DNA from: an uncultured Bacteroidales bacterium
GTDB lineage: Bacteria > Bacteroidota > Bacteroidia > Bacteroidales > UBA932
Assembly: GCA_944323785.1 (NCBI GenBank)
Contig: CALUTU010000014.1
Location: forward strand, 1 to 51,370
Direction: 5' to 3'
Length of the DNA: 51,370 nt
Shown here: positions 1-8,084 of the stretch, one piece after another
How the letters are laid out: each line of letters starts with the position of its first letter
Position numbering within the stretch: position 1 is the first letter of the stretch
Translations under genes and position numbers: made by a program
The notes under the pieces: generated by a model
Databases searched by the model: none
What the model was told of the DNA's origin: nothing
The model's input: the letters and a program-made list of their open reading frames with translations, nothing else

Positions 1-464
1 ATTTCAAAGAAATAAAATCTCTACCACATTGACAAACAATTTGTTAGAAAGATGTCAACATTTTACGACAGTCCCTATGTACTGGCGCATCCAAAACTGA
101 GTTGGAGACAGGAGCATTAACGATACCGATTCTCACTCCATTTAAGCAGGCAAAGAGAATTGGAATAATTCTTTATCTATACCTGCTTCCATTTAAGATT
201 CAACGGAGGTCAAGCACACAGAAACAGTATCTATCCAAAACACCCCCAGTACATCTTACGGAAAAATCCGAATCAGTCTCAAAGCAAGACCAGTGTAGGG
301 TACATTCAACAGATACTGCTTTAGATATGTCTGGATTAAGACACGTTGACAGTCAGTCCATTCCTCTGCATCCTGTCAAATAAACAACTAATACAGAATA
401 TAGTCCATATAAAAGATGTTTAACCAGCCGTTCTCACAAGGAGCGGCATTTTTCGTTTAAAGAC
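1..464. other. Gene-poor AT-rich left edge
   Basis: No convincing gene is visible. A frame from 102 to 383 is open, but it begins at TTG, has biased low-complexity content and matches nothing I recognise. An imperfect hairpin spans 145-187 (arms AAGCAGG / CCTGCTT with an inner AATT pair), and TCCATTTAAG occurs twice around it. Near 427-453 a GCCGTTC / GAGCGGC stem followed by ATTTTT could end transcription entering from the left. The stretch reads like decayed mobile-element DNA. Confidence 0.4.
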
Positions 465-752
465 ATGACAGCGCAGCAGATTGCAGATGAGATGATACTC
501 TGCGGACAGAATCTTGTAATGGAGGAACTTATGAGACATGACGAAAACATCTGGGACAGTCTCCAGAACCTTGATGAGAACAGCGAGGTCCTTGAATGGT
601 GGCTTGTGACTCCCTACATGGCGGAACTACTCAAAGAAAACGGAGAGGTGATACTGGTAGCATACGGTTGCTGTTGGTGGGGCAGACAGACATCGGGACA
701 GGCTCTTTACATGGACTGGGTGATTCAGAAGATAGCCGAGCAGATGGGATGA
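465..752 (+). CDS. Small hypothetical protein (95 aa)
   Basis: I do not recognise a named family with confidence. The product is acidic, soluble and helical at its N terminus, with a conserved-looking core rich in Trp, Tyr and Cys (EWWLVTPYMAELL, then YGCCWWGRQTSGQAL). No signal peptide or membrane segment is visible. Its coherent amino-acid composition suggests a real gene. It begins at ATG 12 nt after a possible terminator hairpin ending near 453; the frame stays open upstream to 384, so it could be the 3' part of a longer, older gene. Proteins of this type are plausible cargo of Bacteroides conjugative elements, but that is inference from the surrounding AT-rich accessory DNA. Confidence 0.5.
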   Translation: MTAQQIADEMILCGQNLVMEELMRHDENIWDSLQNLDENSEVLEWWLVTPYMAELLKENGEVILVAYGCCWWGRQTSGQALYMDWVIQKIAEQMG

Positions 753-1126
753 GGAGAGGAATGTTTGCTGAGTACTCAGAGGGACTTCCAACTTGATTCC
801 GATTTGAGCTGGGATTGATTTGGAGGTCTCTTTGTTTTATATCCTATTAAATGTCAATATATAAACTGACTGACAATATTATTAGAGGGTATATCTAAGG
901 AAGATTTTGAAAAAGTTGTCATTCCTATTTAGATGGACTTCCAACTTGATTCTGAGATTGACCGGAATTGTTTTGGAGATACGCATCCTTTAAATATACC
1001 CCATTATAGACCCTCCAGACCCACAACTGACTAATATTTAGGTGCAATACACCACAATTTGAGTGCTGTTTGTAGAAAACTTTCGTATCTTTGTCCTGTC
1101 TTACGGAGCAATCCGTGGGACAAGAC
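753..1126. other. Non-coding stretch with direct repeats
   Basis: No gene is supported here. The stretch is AT-rich. It holds two copies of an 18-base repeat (separate entry) and, at 1086-1093, a TATCTTTG box that matches the Bacteroidota -7 consensus and opens the leader region that follows. A reverse-strand open frame across 925-1248 has no protein-like features and was not accepted. Confidence 0.5.
782..952 (+). repeat. Direct repeat pair, 18 bp, 153 bp apart
   Basis: GGACTTCCAACTTGATTC occurs at 782-799 and again at 935-952. The sequence after each copy is also related (a T-G-A-G stretch and later TTTGGAG), so the repeated unit may be about 45 bp and partly diverged. The function is unknown. 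It could be a duplicated recombinase or regulator site, or the trace of a small tandem duplication. Confidence 0.55.
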
Positions 1127-1268
1127 ATGTTGAAAGTGTTTTCGCACTGTCCGAATCTGAAAATGTGGAAGTTTTCAAAACGTGAGGACAACGAACAGCA
1201 CTCATTCTTGTTTAGACTATGGAATGGGTTTCTATACCCGTACCCCATATCTATTCGAGTGTGGGGTA
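1086..1268 (+). promoter_or_regulatory. Promoter box and structured leader with alternative hairpins
   Basis: TATCTTTG at 1086-1093 fits the Bacteroidota -7 box; no good -33 box is seen at the right distance. Just after it, ACGGA and TCCGT (1102-1106, 1111-1115) close on a GCAA tetraloop. This inner stem can be extended in two mutually exclusive ways: TTGTCC with GGACAA, or TGTCTT with AAGACA. Further on, GGGT/ACCC and TACCCCA (1241-1247) / TGGGGTA (1262-1268) offer more competing hairpins. A short frame (1127-1291) runs through it. The arrangement resembles an attenuator or leader-peptide control region. Function is inferred only. Confidence 0.4.
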
Positions 1269-1291
1269 TTGCATCGTTTATCCACGTTTAG
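1127..1291 (+). CDS. Possible leader peptide (54 aa)
   Basis: A short ATG-initiated frame begins about 30 nt after the likely transcription start of the TATCTTTG promoter and immediately after the GNRA-capped hairpin. The product is basic and aromatic, with Lys, Phe and Trp in its first half and a hydrophobic C-terminal half (LYPYPISIRVWG). It has no recognisable domain. If translated, its ribosomes would pass through the competing hairpins at 1227-1268, as a leader peptide would. It may equally be a chance frame in a non-coding RNA. It lies about 100 nt upstream of the next small gene. Confidence 0.3.
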   Translation: MLKVFSHCPNLKMWKFSKREDNEQHSFLFRLWNGFLYPYPISIRVWGIASFIHV

Positions 1292-1388
1292 GTCCTTCCA
1301 CAACCTTCAGATTGATAAGCGGAACAACTCCACACTTTCTTTTTATTAACTAAAATACGCTTGGGAGTTGGGTGGAATAAGGGGTTTT

Positions 1389-1655
1389 ATGAATTACACT
1401 ATTAAGAACTTAATGTATGCCTGTTTGGGAGAGAACAGAGATGAGTTTTACTTTGCTACCCTCTATGGAGATGACGGCAGTAAAATGCCTGTAACATTTT
1501 CAGATAATGAACAAGGAATAAGCGCCTTCTCCAAAGCGAACAATACACTTTATTCAGTAAAAAGTGTATCTGGAAAGACTAAAATTTCTGACTTTAGAGA
1601 CAATGACGAAGTCGTAATTACGTATGCAATACCAGAAAACAACCATAAAAAATAA
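1389..1655 (+). CDS. Hypothetical protein (88 aa) ahead of the LRR lipoprotein gene
   Basis: Unrecognised small soluble protein. The ATG at 1389 was chosen over a TTG at 1368 because it is the first conventional start and the seven extra residues look like untranslated leader. The product has a short N-terminal helix, then strand-like segments (EFYFATLYGDDG, VTFSDNEQG) and a charged end. No signal peptide, membrane segment or HTH is seen. Only 5 nt separate its stop from the lipoprotein gene at 1661, so the two are probably cotranscribed. It may be specific to this accessory block. Confidence 0.55.
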   Translation: MNYTIKNLMYACLGENRDEFYFATLYGDDGSKMPVTFSDNEQGISAFSKANNTLYSVKSVSGKTKISDFRDNDEVVITYAIPENNHKK

Positions 1656-1660
1656 GAACT

Positions 1661-4600
1661 ATGAAAAAGATTTTAACATTACTGTCGGCTCTGACCTTGG
1701 CATTGTTCTTCGCGGTCAGCTGCTACGACGACTCAGAACTGAGGGAAAGAATGGAGAATGCGGAGCAGAGACTGGAGGCGTTAGAGGAACTGTGCAACAC
1801 TCTTAATTCCAATATCTTGTCTTTGCAGTCAATTGTGGACGCAATGCAGGACGGTATCACTGTCCTGAATATTGAGGAAACGGAAAATGGCTATGTTATT
1901 CATTTTTCTGATGGCAGCAAGATACAGATAGATAAATCGTTTGAGCAACCGGTGCCTCAAATTGGAGTAAAGGAGTATGAGGGAAAATATTATTGGACAG
2001 TTGACGGGGAATGGCTGACTGACAGCGAAGGGAACAAGATATTGGCAGAAGCCTCAGTGCCGGAGTTGAAAATAGAGGACGATACCTGGTATGTCTCGTA
2101 TGACAATGGTCAAAGCTGGACTCCACTGGGAGATTCCACAGGAGACAGTTTTTTTGAGGAAATAAAGGAGGACGAGGATTATGTGTACTTCATTCTGAAA
2201 GACGGAACGACCATCACGATAGCCAAGTCCAAAGAAGGTCCTGCGCTGTATCTGCAATTGAACACCGAGGGCCTGATAGAGATGTCTGCCGGAGAAACAA
2301 TGGACATCGGGTATGAGATCATCACTTCTGAGGATGATGCCAATGTTACGTTGGAGACATTTGAACAATACGGGTGGTCAGTTGTGATAAATCCAAATCC
2401 GGAAAGCAGCGATTCTGGAACTGTCTCAATTACGGCACCATCACCCATAAGGGACGGTAAAATACTTTTCATCCTGTCAGATGATAAGGGAAACTTTTAT
2501 GCTAAAACTGTGGAGATAAAAGGGAAAGGCAATATAATAGATATTGTAAAAGATTCGTATATTGTTGATGAGAAAGGTGGGCTGCTGGATGTGTCTGTGA
2601 ACTCAAATATAGAATTTACCGTTAACATTCCTGACGAGGCGGTGTCATGGATTGAGACTGTCTTTGCCGGAGAGACCACAAGGTTCTCTATAAAGTCCAA
2701 TGATTCTTATGATGAAAGAACGGCGACTATCACTTTTGTAGGCAATGACGGAGAGACAAAAAAAGAGATAAGCATAACTCAGTTACAGACAAATGCAATA
2801 TTGCTGACCTCATCAGTATTTGATATTTCTGCGGAAGAACAGTCAGTCTCTCTTGTTTTTACGGCTAATGTAAATGTGAATGTGGAGATTCCTGATGATG
2901 TGTCCTGGATAAGTTTTGCACCAACAAAGGCAATGTCGGAACGTACTGTCGAGTTGCTTGTTATGGCGAATGACTCTCCCGGGGAACGCACGGCGATGGT
3001 GACCCTGACAGATGAGAACAACTCCGTTTCAGAGGCTGTTACCATCAATCAGGCCGGGTATCAGGCGGATTATCTCACTTTTGAGGACAAACTTTTTAAA
3101 GAAGTCCTGGTAGAGCTATATGACACAAATGAAGATGCGGAGATAGACTCAAGGGAAGCATCGTCCATTACGAATATCGTATGCTCAGGCAAATCCATCT
3201 ATTCATTAAAGGGGATTGAGAAACTCACAAATCTCCAGACACTAGACTGTTCCAATAACAGTATCACCGAGCTTGATTTGACTGCCAACACAGAACTGAC
3301 CTCAGTGAAATGTTACACCAACAGTCTGGTGGATTTGAATATAGGAGGCCTGGAAAAGCTTACGTATCTTGATTGTCGCTCGAATTCCCTGACTGATATA
3401 AATACGTCCTCCAATCCGGAGTTGTCCTATTACAACTGCTCCTCAAATAACATTAAGGCACTGGATGTAAGCAAGAACACTAAGCTTGAAAGCCTCTACT
3501 GCCACTCCTGCAGACTTCTTACGACTCTGAATATTGAGAATCTGGCCAATCTGACGGCACTGTATCTGAACAGTGCAACAGGAAACTGCGTAGCGCAGAA
3601 AAACGTAAATATTTTCGGGACATCCCTGCAGTCGCTTCTGATGGGGGGCAATGCAAGATGGATCAATGTCGCCATATCTGGCAATCCGAGTCTGAAATCG
3701 CTGAGTCTCGACGGGATTGCAACCATGACAAAATTGACCTGTACGTCAAATCCACAGCTCGCTGAAATGCAGCTTGCGGACTGCTATGCTTTAAAGGAGC
3801 TTAACTGCAATGCAAATATACTCTCTGCCCTTGACCTCTCTACAAGCAGGGCTTTGACCAATCTGGACTGTTCTGATAATAATCTGCAGACATTGGATCT
3901 GAGCAGCAACGTAGCCTTGCTGAGTCTGGACTGCAGCAACAATAGCCTGTCGTCATTGTCAGTCAATAACAGCCTGTCGATTGACCATATTGACTGCAGT
4001 GCGAATGCTTTGTCGGTTATAGATGTGACATCGTTGAGCGAATTAAGTTACATTGACTGCTCTAGTAATGAAATTAAATCCTTGGATCTGTCCAACAATG
4101 TGAAGTTGGTGACTTTGGATTGCTCCGCGAATCCATTGAGCAACCTTGACGTATCAAATAATAAAACGGTTGAAAGTGTAAATTGCTCAACGACCAACAT
4201 CACCTCACTTGATTTGACCGCTAATACTTCATTGTCCGAGATATTTTGCAAGGACTGCTATAATCTTGCGGGGGTAGTCTTCCCGGAGACATTGGTGGCG
4301 ATACAGCAGGAAGCATTCATGAACTGCTATAATCTTGCGGGGGTAGTCTTCCCGGAGACATTGGTGGCGATACAGCAGGAGGCATTCATGAACTGTACAT
4401 CATTGATATCCTTGACGCTGCCGGCTTCAGTTGCCTCATTGGGACAGGATGCTTTCAGGAATTGCACCAAACTGTCTGAACTTAATATAAATTCTGATAT
4501 CATTGAAAGTGCCTTTTACCAAAATCATTTTACTGGAGCACCTGTCTCGACGGTGAATATGAATGAGAATGTTACTACAATAGGGGGAAGTGCCTTTATT

Positions 4601-4993
4601 GGGGCGCAAATCGGTTCAATCACGATTCCTGCAAGTGTCACAAAAATACAAAATTCGGCTTTTTCTGGAATTAAAACTCTATCTTACGTAAGTTTTTCTA
4701 TAAACTCCAAACTGCAAACAATTGCAGGCGAAGCTTTCAGCGAGTGTGAGAATTTAAAATCGTTTGACGCATCAAATTGCAATAATATAAAAACGATAAG
4801 CAGCAGTGCTGGTGCTGCCTACCACGCATTTTCAGGTTGCACAATAACCAATTTTAAAATAGGCACTAGCACACCTCCCGATATCTCTTTTTACCCAGAA
4901 TTAATTACCAATCTATATGTTCCAAGGGGATGCATAGACGCTTATCAGGCAGATTGGGAAGGCATTTATACAAATATATATGAATTAGAATAG
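1661..4993 (+). CDS. Surface lipoprotein: DUF4988, BACON, EF-hand-like loop, leucine-rich repeats
   Basis: A 1110-residue lipoprotein probably exposed on the cell surface. The signal peptide ends in a lipobox with Cys21. A short coiled coil (about 24-62) leads into a DUF4988-like beta region (to about 190). Two BACON-type Ig-like domains follow (about 285-465), often tied to carbohydrate or mucin binding. Residues 488-499 (DTNEDAEIDSRE) match an EF-hand calcium loop. Residues 505-865 hold 21-22-residue leucine-rich repeats with LDCSxNxLxxLDLSxN spacing, and the C terminus has BspA-type LRR_5 repeats. BspA-like proteins commonly mediate adhesion; that role is inferred here. The gene is AT-rich compared with the core genes. 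A 69-bp in-frame tandem duplication sits at 4254-4391. Confidence 0.85.
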   Translation: MKKILTLLSALTLALFFAVSCYDDSELRERMENAEQRLEALEELCNTLNSNILSLQSIVDAMQDGITVLNIEETENGYVIHFSDGSKIQIDKSFEQPVPQIGVKEYEGKYYWTVDGEWLTDSEGNKILAEASVPELKIEDDTWYVSYDNGQSWTPLGDSTGDSFFEEIKEDEDYVYFILKDGTTITIAKSKEGPALYLQLNTEGLIEMSAGETMDIGYEIITSEDDANVTLETFEQYGWSVVINPNPESSDSGTVSITAPSPIRDGKILFILSDDKGNFYAKTVEIKGKGNIIDIVKDSYIVDEKGGLLDVSVNSNIEFTVNIPDEAVSWIETVFAGETTRFSIKSNDSYDERTATITFVGNDGETKKEISITQLQTNAILLTSSVFDISAEEQSVSLVFTANVNVNVEIPDDVSWISFAPTKAMSERTVELLVMANDSPGERTAMVTLTDENNSVSEAVTINQAGYQADYLTFEDKLFKEVLVELYDTNEDAEIDSREASSITNIVCSGKSIYSLKGIEKLTNLQTLDCSNNSITELDLTANTELTSVKCYTNSLVDLNIGGLEKLTYLDCRSNSLTDINTSSNPELSYYNCSSNNIKALDVSKNTKLESLYCHSCRLLTTLNIENLANLTALYLNSATGNCVAQKNVNIFGTSLQSLLMGGNARWINVAISGNPSLKSLSLDGIATMTKLTCTSNPQLAEMQLADCYALKELNCNANILSALDLSTSRALTNLDCSDNNLQTLDLSSNVALLSLDCSNNSLSSLSVNNSLSIDHIDCSANALSVIDVTSLSELSYIDCSSNEIKSLDLSNNVKLVTLDCSANPLSNLDVSNNKTVESVNCSTTNITSLDLTANTSLSEIFCKDCYNLAGVVFPETLVAIQQEAFMNCYNLAGVVFPETLVAIQQEAFMNCTSLISLTLPASVASLGQDAFRNCTKLSELNINSDIIESAFYQNHFTGAPVSTVNMNENVTTIGGSAFIGAQIGSITIPASVTKIQNSAFSGIKTLSYVSFSINSKLQTIAGEAFSECENLKSFDASNCNNIKTISSSAGAAYHAFSGCTITNFKIGTSTPPDISFYPELITNLYVPRGCIDAYQADWEGIYTNIYELE
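4254..4391 (+). repeat. 69-bp in-frame tandem duplication in the LRR gene
   Basis: 4254-4322 and 4323-4391 are identical except for one A/G difference in the codon GAA/GAG. Each copy encodes one 23-residue LRR_5 repeat, so the duplication adds exactly one repeat and keeps the frame. The other repeats in this protein are well diverged, so this copy is recent. It shows the repeat number of this surface protein is still changing. Confidence 0.95.
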
Positions 4994-5002
4994 TATTTAA
5001 CC

Positions 5003-5036
5003 GTCCCTCTGCCGCTATGGTGGTGGAGGGACTTTA
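5003..5036 (+). terminator. Possible terminator after the LRR lipoprotein gene
   Basis: GTCCCTC and GAGGGAC form a 7-bp stem with further partial pairing, 10 nt after the stop codon. Only TTT follows, so it is weak as an intrinsic terminator. The DUF2971 gene begins 14 nt later. Confidence 0.4.
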
Positions 5037-5049
5037 AACGATTGATGAT

Positions 5050-5808
5050 ATGGGCATATTCAAATATTACAGTCCGCAAGATTATAATTTCATGGCGTTC
5101 TGCAAGAATCAGATATTCTTCTCCCGACCATCAAATCTCAATGACCCGTTTGATACGACAAAATTGATTGTAAACTCATACAAGAAATTTTGTGAAGACA
5201 TACATTGGAACGATATAAGGGAAAAGAATCTTGACGAACATGGAATTTGCTCTTTTTCGGAGGGAGAAAAAGCAGATAACAGGCATTTATGGTCTCTATA
5301 CGCAGCAAACTATGCAGGATATGCGTTAGAGTTTAATTTTGACATATTGCAAGAACAACTTCCGCGCATTTATAAAACTCCAATATATTTACAAAAGGTT
5401 CGTTATGAAAAGAAACCGTTTAATCTAAATAATTACAGAAATACGTTTGCAATTAAAGAGGAAACATTTACTATTCAAGATGCAGTAAGTGGTGACATTA
5501 AGAAAGTTGGAGACAGGTTGTTTCATTATTTGCATCTATATAAAGACAAGTCTATCTGGCAAAACGAAAAGGAGTGGAGAATGATAATCGGCAATCTTAA
5601 TAAAAGCACATATATACATAAAATTAGCAATGGGTATTTACTTGATTTATTGCCCAATACTATTAAATCAATCATAATGGGCTGCTATATGACAGAGGAT
5701 AATAAACATATGTTAAAAAACTGCGCCAAACATAAAGGCATTCCAATGTATGAAGCAATACCTTGTATAGAGAGAAATAAGTGGAAGGTAAAGATTAAGG
5801 AGCTATAA
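5050..5808 (+). CDS. DUF2971 family protein (252 aa)
   Basis: This matches the DUF2971 family, whose biochemical function is unknown to me. The typical marks are present in order: FKYYSPQD near the N terminus, an IFFSRPSNLNDPFDT block (about 24-38), a CSFSE block, then LWSLYAANYAGYALEF (about 83-98), and WQNEKEWRM (about 174-182) as the conserved acidic/Trp motif. No signal peptide or membrane segment is present. DUF2971 genes are frequent in mobile and defence-rich regions, which agrees with the AT-rich composition and with the tRNA scar just downstream. No operon partner is evident. Confidence 0.85.
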   Translation: MGIFKYYSPQDYNFMAFCKNQIFFSRPSNLNDPFDTTKLIVNSYKKFCEDIHWNDIREKNLDEHGICSFSEGEKADNRHLWSLYAANYAGYALEFNFDILQEQLPRIYKTPIYLQKVRYEKKPFNLNNYRNTFAIKEETFTIQDAVSGDIKKVGDRLFHYLHLYKDKSIWQNEKEWRMIIGNLNKSTYIHKISNGYLLDLLPNTIKSIIMGCYMTEDNKHMLKNCAKHKGIPMYEAIPCIERNKWKVKIKEL

Positions 5809-6056
5809 ATAACTGCATCACCTACGACACAATTTCATGAGGGGTGTATAAACAGAAAAATCGTGAAAATATAACGTAGGTGAGAGAGGATAGAAATGAG
5901 AGATTAAGACTAATACAACTTGTTGATTTACAATCATATTATTTAATGTTTAACCCTACATCTACTTATGCAAAGTGTGTAAGCAACCGTGTAAGCAGAA
6001 CATACTTATAGTCACGGCGAGGCTTTGTAACTCTCTGATTTTGATAGAGTAACAGC
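5809..6056. other. Non-coding right end of the accessory block
   Basis: No gene is seen. GTGTAAGCA occurs twice with a 12-bp period (5977-5985, 5989-5997), about 60 bp before the truncated tRNA. Closely spaced short direct repeats beside an attachment site are what integrase arm-binding sites look like, but no integrase gene is in the window. The composition remains AT-rich up to the tRNA remnant and then changes. Confidence 0.4.
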
Positions 6057-6123
6057 CCGCTCAGCTGGTTAGAGCGCATGATTCATAATCATGAGGTCCC
6101 CAGCTCAATCCTGGACCTCCTCT
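6057..6123 (+). pseudogene. tRNA-Met(CAT)-like remnant, 5' end missing; likely attachment-site scar
   Basis: The D arm (GCTC/GAGC, from 6059), the anticodon arm (CATGA-TTCATAA-TCATG, anticodon CAT at 6084-6086) and the T arm are all present. The 5' acceptor strand is not: bases before 6059 (TAACAGC plus CC) cannot pair with the 3' strand CCTCCTC. The T arm has also drifted (loop starts C instead of T, and one stem pair is broken). A tRNA kept from the D arm to the 3' end but lacking its 5' strand is expected at the distal end of an element integrated into a tRNA gene. The intact copy would lie left of this window. Confidence 0.65.
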
Positions 6124-6140
6124 AAAGCACTGAGGACAAC

Positions 6141-6171
6141 GCACTTGCGGTTAAGACGCAGGTGCTTTTTT
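6141..6171 (+). terminator. Rho-independent terminator behind the tRNA remnant
   Basis: GCACTTGCG pairs with CGCAGGTGC (one G-T wobble) across a 7-nt loop and is followed by six T. It is probably the original terminator of the tRNA gene, left on the chromosomal side of the insertion. Confidence 0.8.
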
Positions 6172-6316
6172 GTATCTGGACCCGCCTGGGAACGTGGCAT
6201 CCGGCTGTTAAAGGAAGAGAACACCACCGGTATAAGATTCAGTTTCCTCCGCGTTATACAACAAGGACGTATCGGAAAATTTTATAACTTGCGTAAAATT
6301 AGCTTGTGGTTAATAT

Positions 6317-7141
6317 ATGAACAAGTTTATGTCTGTCGTCATCAGCCTGACAATGCTGCTTGTAGCCGCCGGGAAGGTCTGTGCACAGACTGATTCTGCA
6401 CAAATGGCCGCCAAGCAGTACACGGAGGACATTGAAGCCGTACTCAACAGGATGGTGGAGGCAGGAGCTGTCAGCGCTCGGGCACGGGACTCGGTCATAG
6501 CTGTTATCAACTCGGCCCGAAGCGGAAGCAGTCAGGAGCAGGCCGCATGGCTAGGAGACATCCGTAAGGAATGGGTTGACAGACTGAGCGTCATCAACAA
6601 GCAGACAGAATCTCTGATGGATTTGCCCGCCCCTGAGCCGGCACAGTACTGGACGTCAATGCTGCCGCGTACTCTTCCGGCAAGACCTGATATCGGTGAT
6701 AAAGGAGAGTGGAGCGTGAGCAGGCCGCTGACCGTCTACGAGATACTGGAGCGCGACCGGCAGCTGATACTCACCCGGATGATACAGGAGGACCCGACTC
6801 CCGAGTTTCTGAAAGACATTCAGGACAACCATCCCCTATGGGGGGCAATACTGATGAATCTTCTCGGTCTGCTCAACATCGGAGGCCCCTTTGGCAATAT
6901 GGACATGCTGGTGACACCGGTCAGTGTAGGCGGACGCCCTATGTTCGATGACATGATCTTTCTGGATCCCAATTTCGACCCGAGGGTATATCAGCCGTCC
7001 CTGCCGGTGCCGCAGTACGATCCGCAGGATCCGAGCCAGCCGTACAAAGCCTCCATACGCAAGAATGGGACCTCCTCTGAAAAAGGAGGCAATGCATCCG
7101 GCCCGCCTCCAGTGCAGCAGTCAAAGTATGTAATCCCATAG
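6317..7141 (+). CDS. Secreted hypothetical protein (274 aa)
   Basis: A clear signal peptide (cleavage likely after VCA, residue 23 or so) precedes a mature part with a helical, charged N-terminal half and a Pro/Asp/Gly-rich C-terminal half (for example LPVPQYDPQDPSQPYK). There is no lipobox and no recognised domain. A hydrophobic stretch near 190-205 (ILMNLLGLLNIGG) is too short and glycine-rich to be certain as a membrane helix. It is probably periplasmic. It is the first gene of core-like composition after the tRNA scar and stands alone, with a bidirectional terminator 80 nt downstream. I cannot assign a function. Confidence 0.7.
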   Translation: MNKFMSVVISLTMLLVAAGKVCAQTDSAQMAAKQYTEDIEAVLNRMVEAGAVSARARDSVIAVINSARSGSSQEQAAWLGDIRKEWVDRLSVINKQTESLMDLPAPEPAQYWTSMLPRTLPARPDIGDKGEWSVSRPLTVYEILERDRQLILTRMIQEDPTPEFLKDIQDNHPLWGAILMNLLGLLNIGGPFGNMDMLVTPVSVGGRPMFDDMIFLDPNFDPRVYQPSLPVPQYDPQDPSQPYKASIRKNGTSSEKGGNASGPPPVQQSKYVIP

Positions 7142-7219
7142 GAAAAACAAATTGTGGCACGCTGTTTGCATATTCTCATAGTGATAGTTTTTTCATAGGT
7201 TAAGTTTAGGTTAATAAGG

Positions 7220-7256
7220 AAAAAGCCCTGCGGTTCTGTGTCGCGGGGCTTTTTTC
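7220..7256. terminator. Bidirectional intrinsic terminator
   Basis: A-tract, AGCCCTGCG, 9-nt loop, CGCGGGGCT, T-tract. The stem has one wobble, and A/T runs on both sides let it serve the plus-strand gene ending at 7141 and the minus-strand rsmE ending at 7268. Confidence 0.85.
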
Positions 7257-7267
7257 TTATTACTGCA

Positions 7268-8029
7268 TCACCTGCATGACAATGACATGTACACAGCAGC
7301 CGCGCAAAGCACAGCCGCTGTCTCGGTACGCAGACGGGAAGGGCCGAGAGACAAGGGCGTGAATCCGGCATCCAGGGCGGCGGCAATCTCTTCCGAGGAG
7401 AAATCGCCCTCCGGACCTATAAGGAACAGTGCCTGCGGCTGCCCGTCAACGCCCGAAGCATCCGACCTGACAGCGTCAAGAGCCTCTGCGAGGGATTTAC
7501 GGGTATTGAGTCCGAAGGCGATGTCGCTGTCGCAGTAAGCGATGAATTTCCGACCGGCAAAATCTGGAATTTCCGCCATCATGTCCTTGAATGAAGTCAG
7601 TCCGTCCAGTTGCGGTACAACTCCTTTAAGCGACTGCTTTGCGGCCGACACGACAATCCTCTGCCCCCTGTCGCGGTTGAACACCCTGCGTTCGGAATGA
7701 GCACACAACAAAGGAGTTATCCTGTCCACACCCATCTCCACTGCCTTCTCGGTAAACCACTCGAAACGGTCAATATTCTTCGTGGGCGCCACAGCCATCC
7801 ACAGCCGATACGGATGCATGCCGAAGCCTCCTTCCACCGACAGCACCTGAGCGACGGCCTCGCGAGGATCGGCCTCCACAAGGGAACAGCGGTACAGATT
7901 ACCGTCTCCGCCGCTTACGAAGACCTCATCCCCCACCCTGTGCCTCAGCACCTTGACACAATGCGCCGATTCCTCGGGAGACAAGCGGACGCGCCCGTCG
8001 CTGATATCATTTGAATAAAATACTTCCAT
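7268..8029 (-). CDS. rsmE: 16S rRNA (uracil(1498)-N3)-methyltransferase RsmE
   Basis: RsmE methylates N3 of U1498 in helix 44 of 16S rRNA with S-adenosylmethionine. The 253-residue product has the family layout: an N-terminal PUA-like domain (about 1-75, with HCVKVLRHRVGD) and a C-terminal SPOUT (trefoil-knot) methyltransferase domain with the SAM-binding signatures LFLIGPEGDFS (about 201-211), TPLSLGPSRLRTETA (about 224-238). Length is normal. The N terminus resembles other Bacteroidota RsmE starts, so the ATG at 8029 is probably right. A -7 promoter box lies only 5 nt upstream, implying a leaderless mRNA. The gene is divergent from folP and convergent with the secreted protein gene. Confidence 0.95.
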   Translation of the reverse strand: MEVFYSNDISDGRVRLSPEESAHCVKVLRHRVGDEVFVSGGDGNLYRCSLVEADPREAVAQVLSVEGGFGMHPYRLWMAVAPTKNIDRFEWFTEKAVEMGVDRITPLLCAHSERRVFNRDRGQRIVVSAAKQSLKGVVPQLDGLTSFKDMMAEIPDFAGRKFIAYCDSDIAFGLNTRKSLAEALDAVRSDASGVDGQPQALFLIGPEGDFSSEEIAAALDAGFTPLSLGPSRLRTETAAVLCAAAVYMSLSCR

Positions 8030-8034
8030 AGGCG

Positions 8035-8042
8035 CAAAGATA
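8035..8042 (-). promoter_or_regulatory. -7 promoter box of rsmE
   Basis: TATCTTTG on the minus strand, perfect to TAnnTTTG, ends 5 nt before the rsmE ATG. Transcription would start at or next to the A of the start codon. No clear -33 TTTG was found. Confidence 0.5.
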
Positions 8043-8084
8043 CTTTTATTTTTCCTAACTTGGCGGCCTTAACGACATAGAGTC

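Noticed and set aside
102-383. Open plus-strand frame at the left edge
   Set aside because: TTG start, no protein-like pattern, no homology I recognise, in decayed AT-rich DNA.
925-1248. Reverse-strand open frame across the leader region
   Set aside because: No sensible domain; it covers the promoter box and hairpins on the other strand.
6050-6125. Functional tRNA-Met
   Set aside because: The 5' acceptor strand does not pair with the 3' strand and the T arm is damaged.
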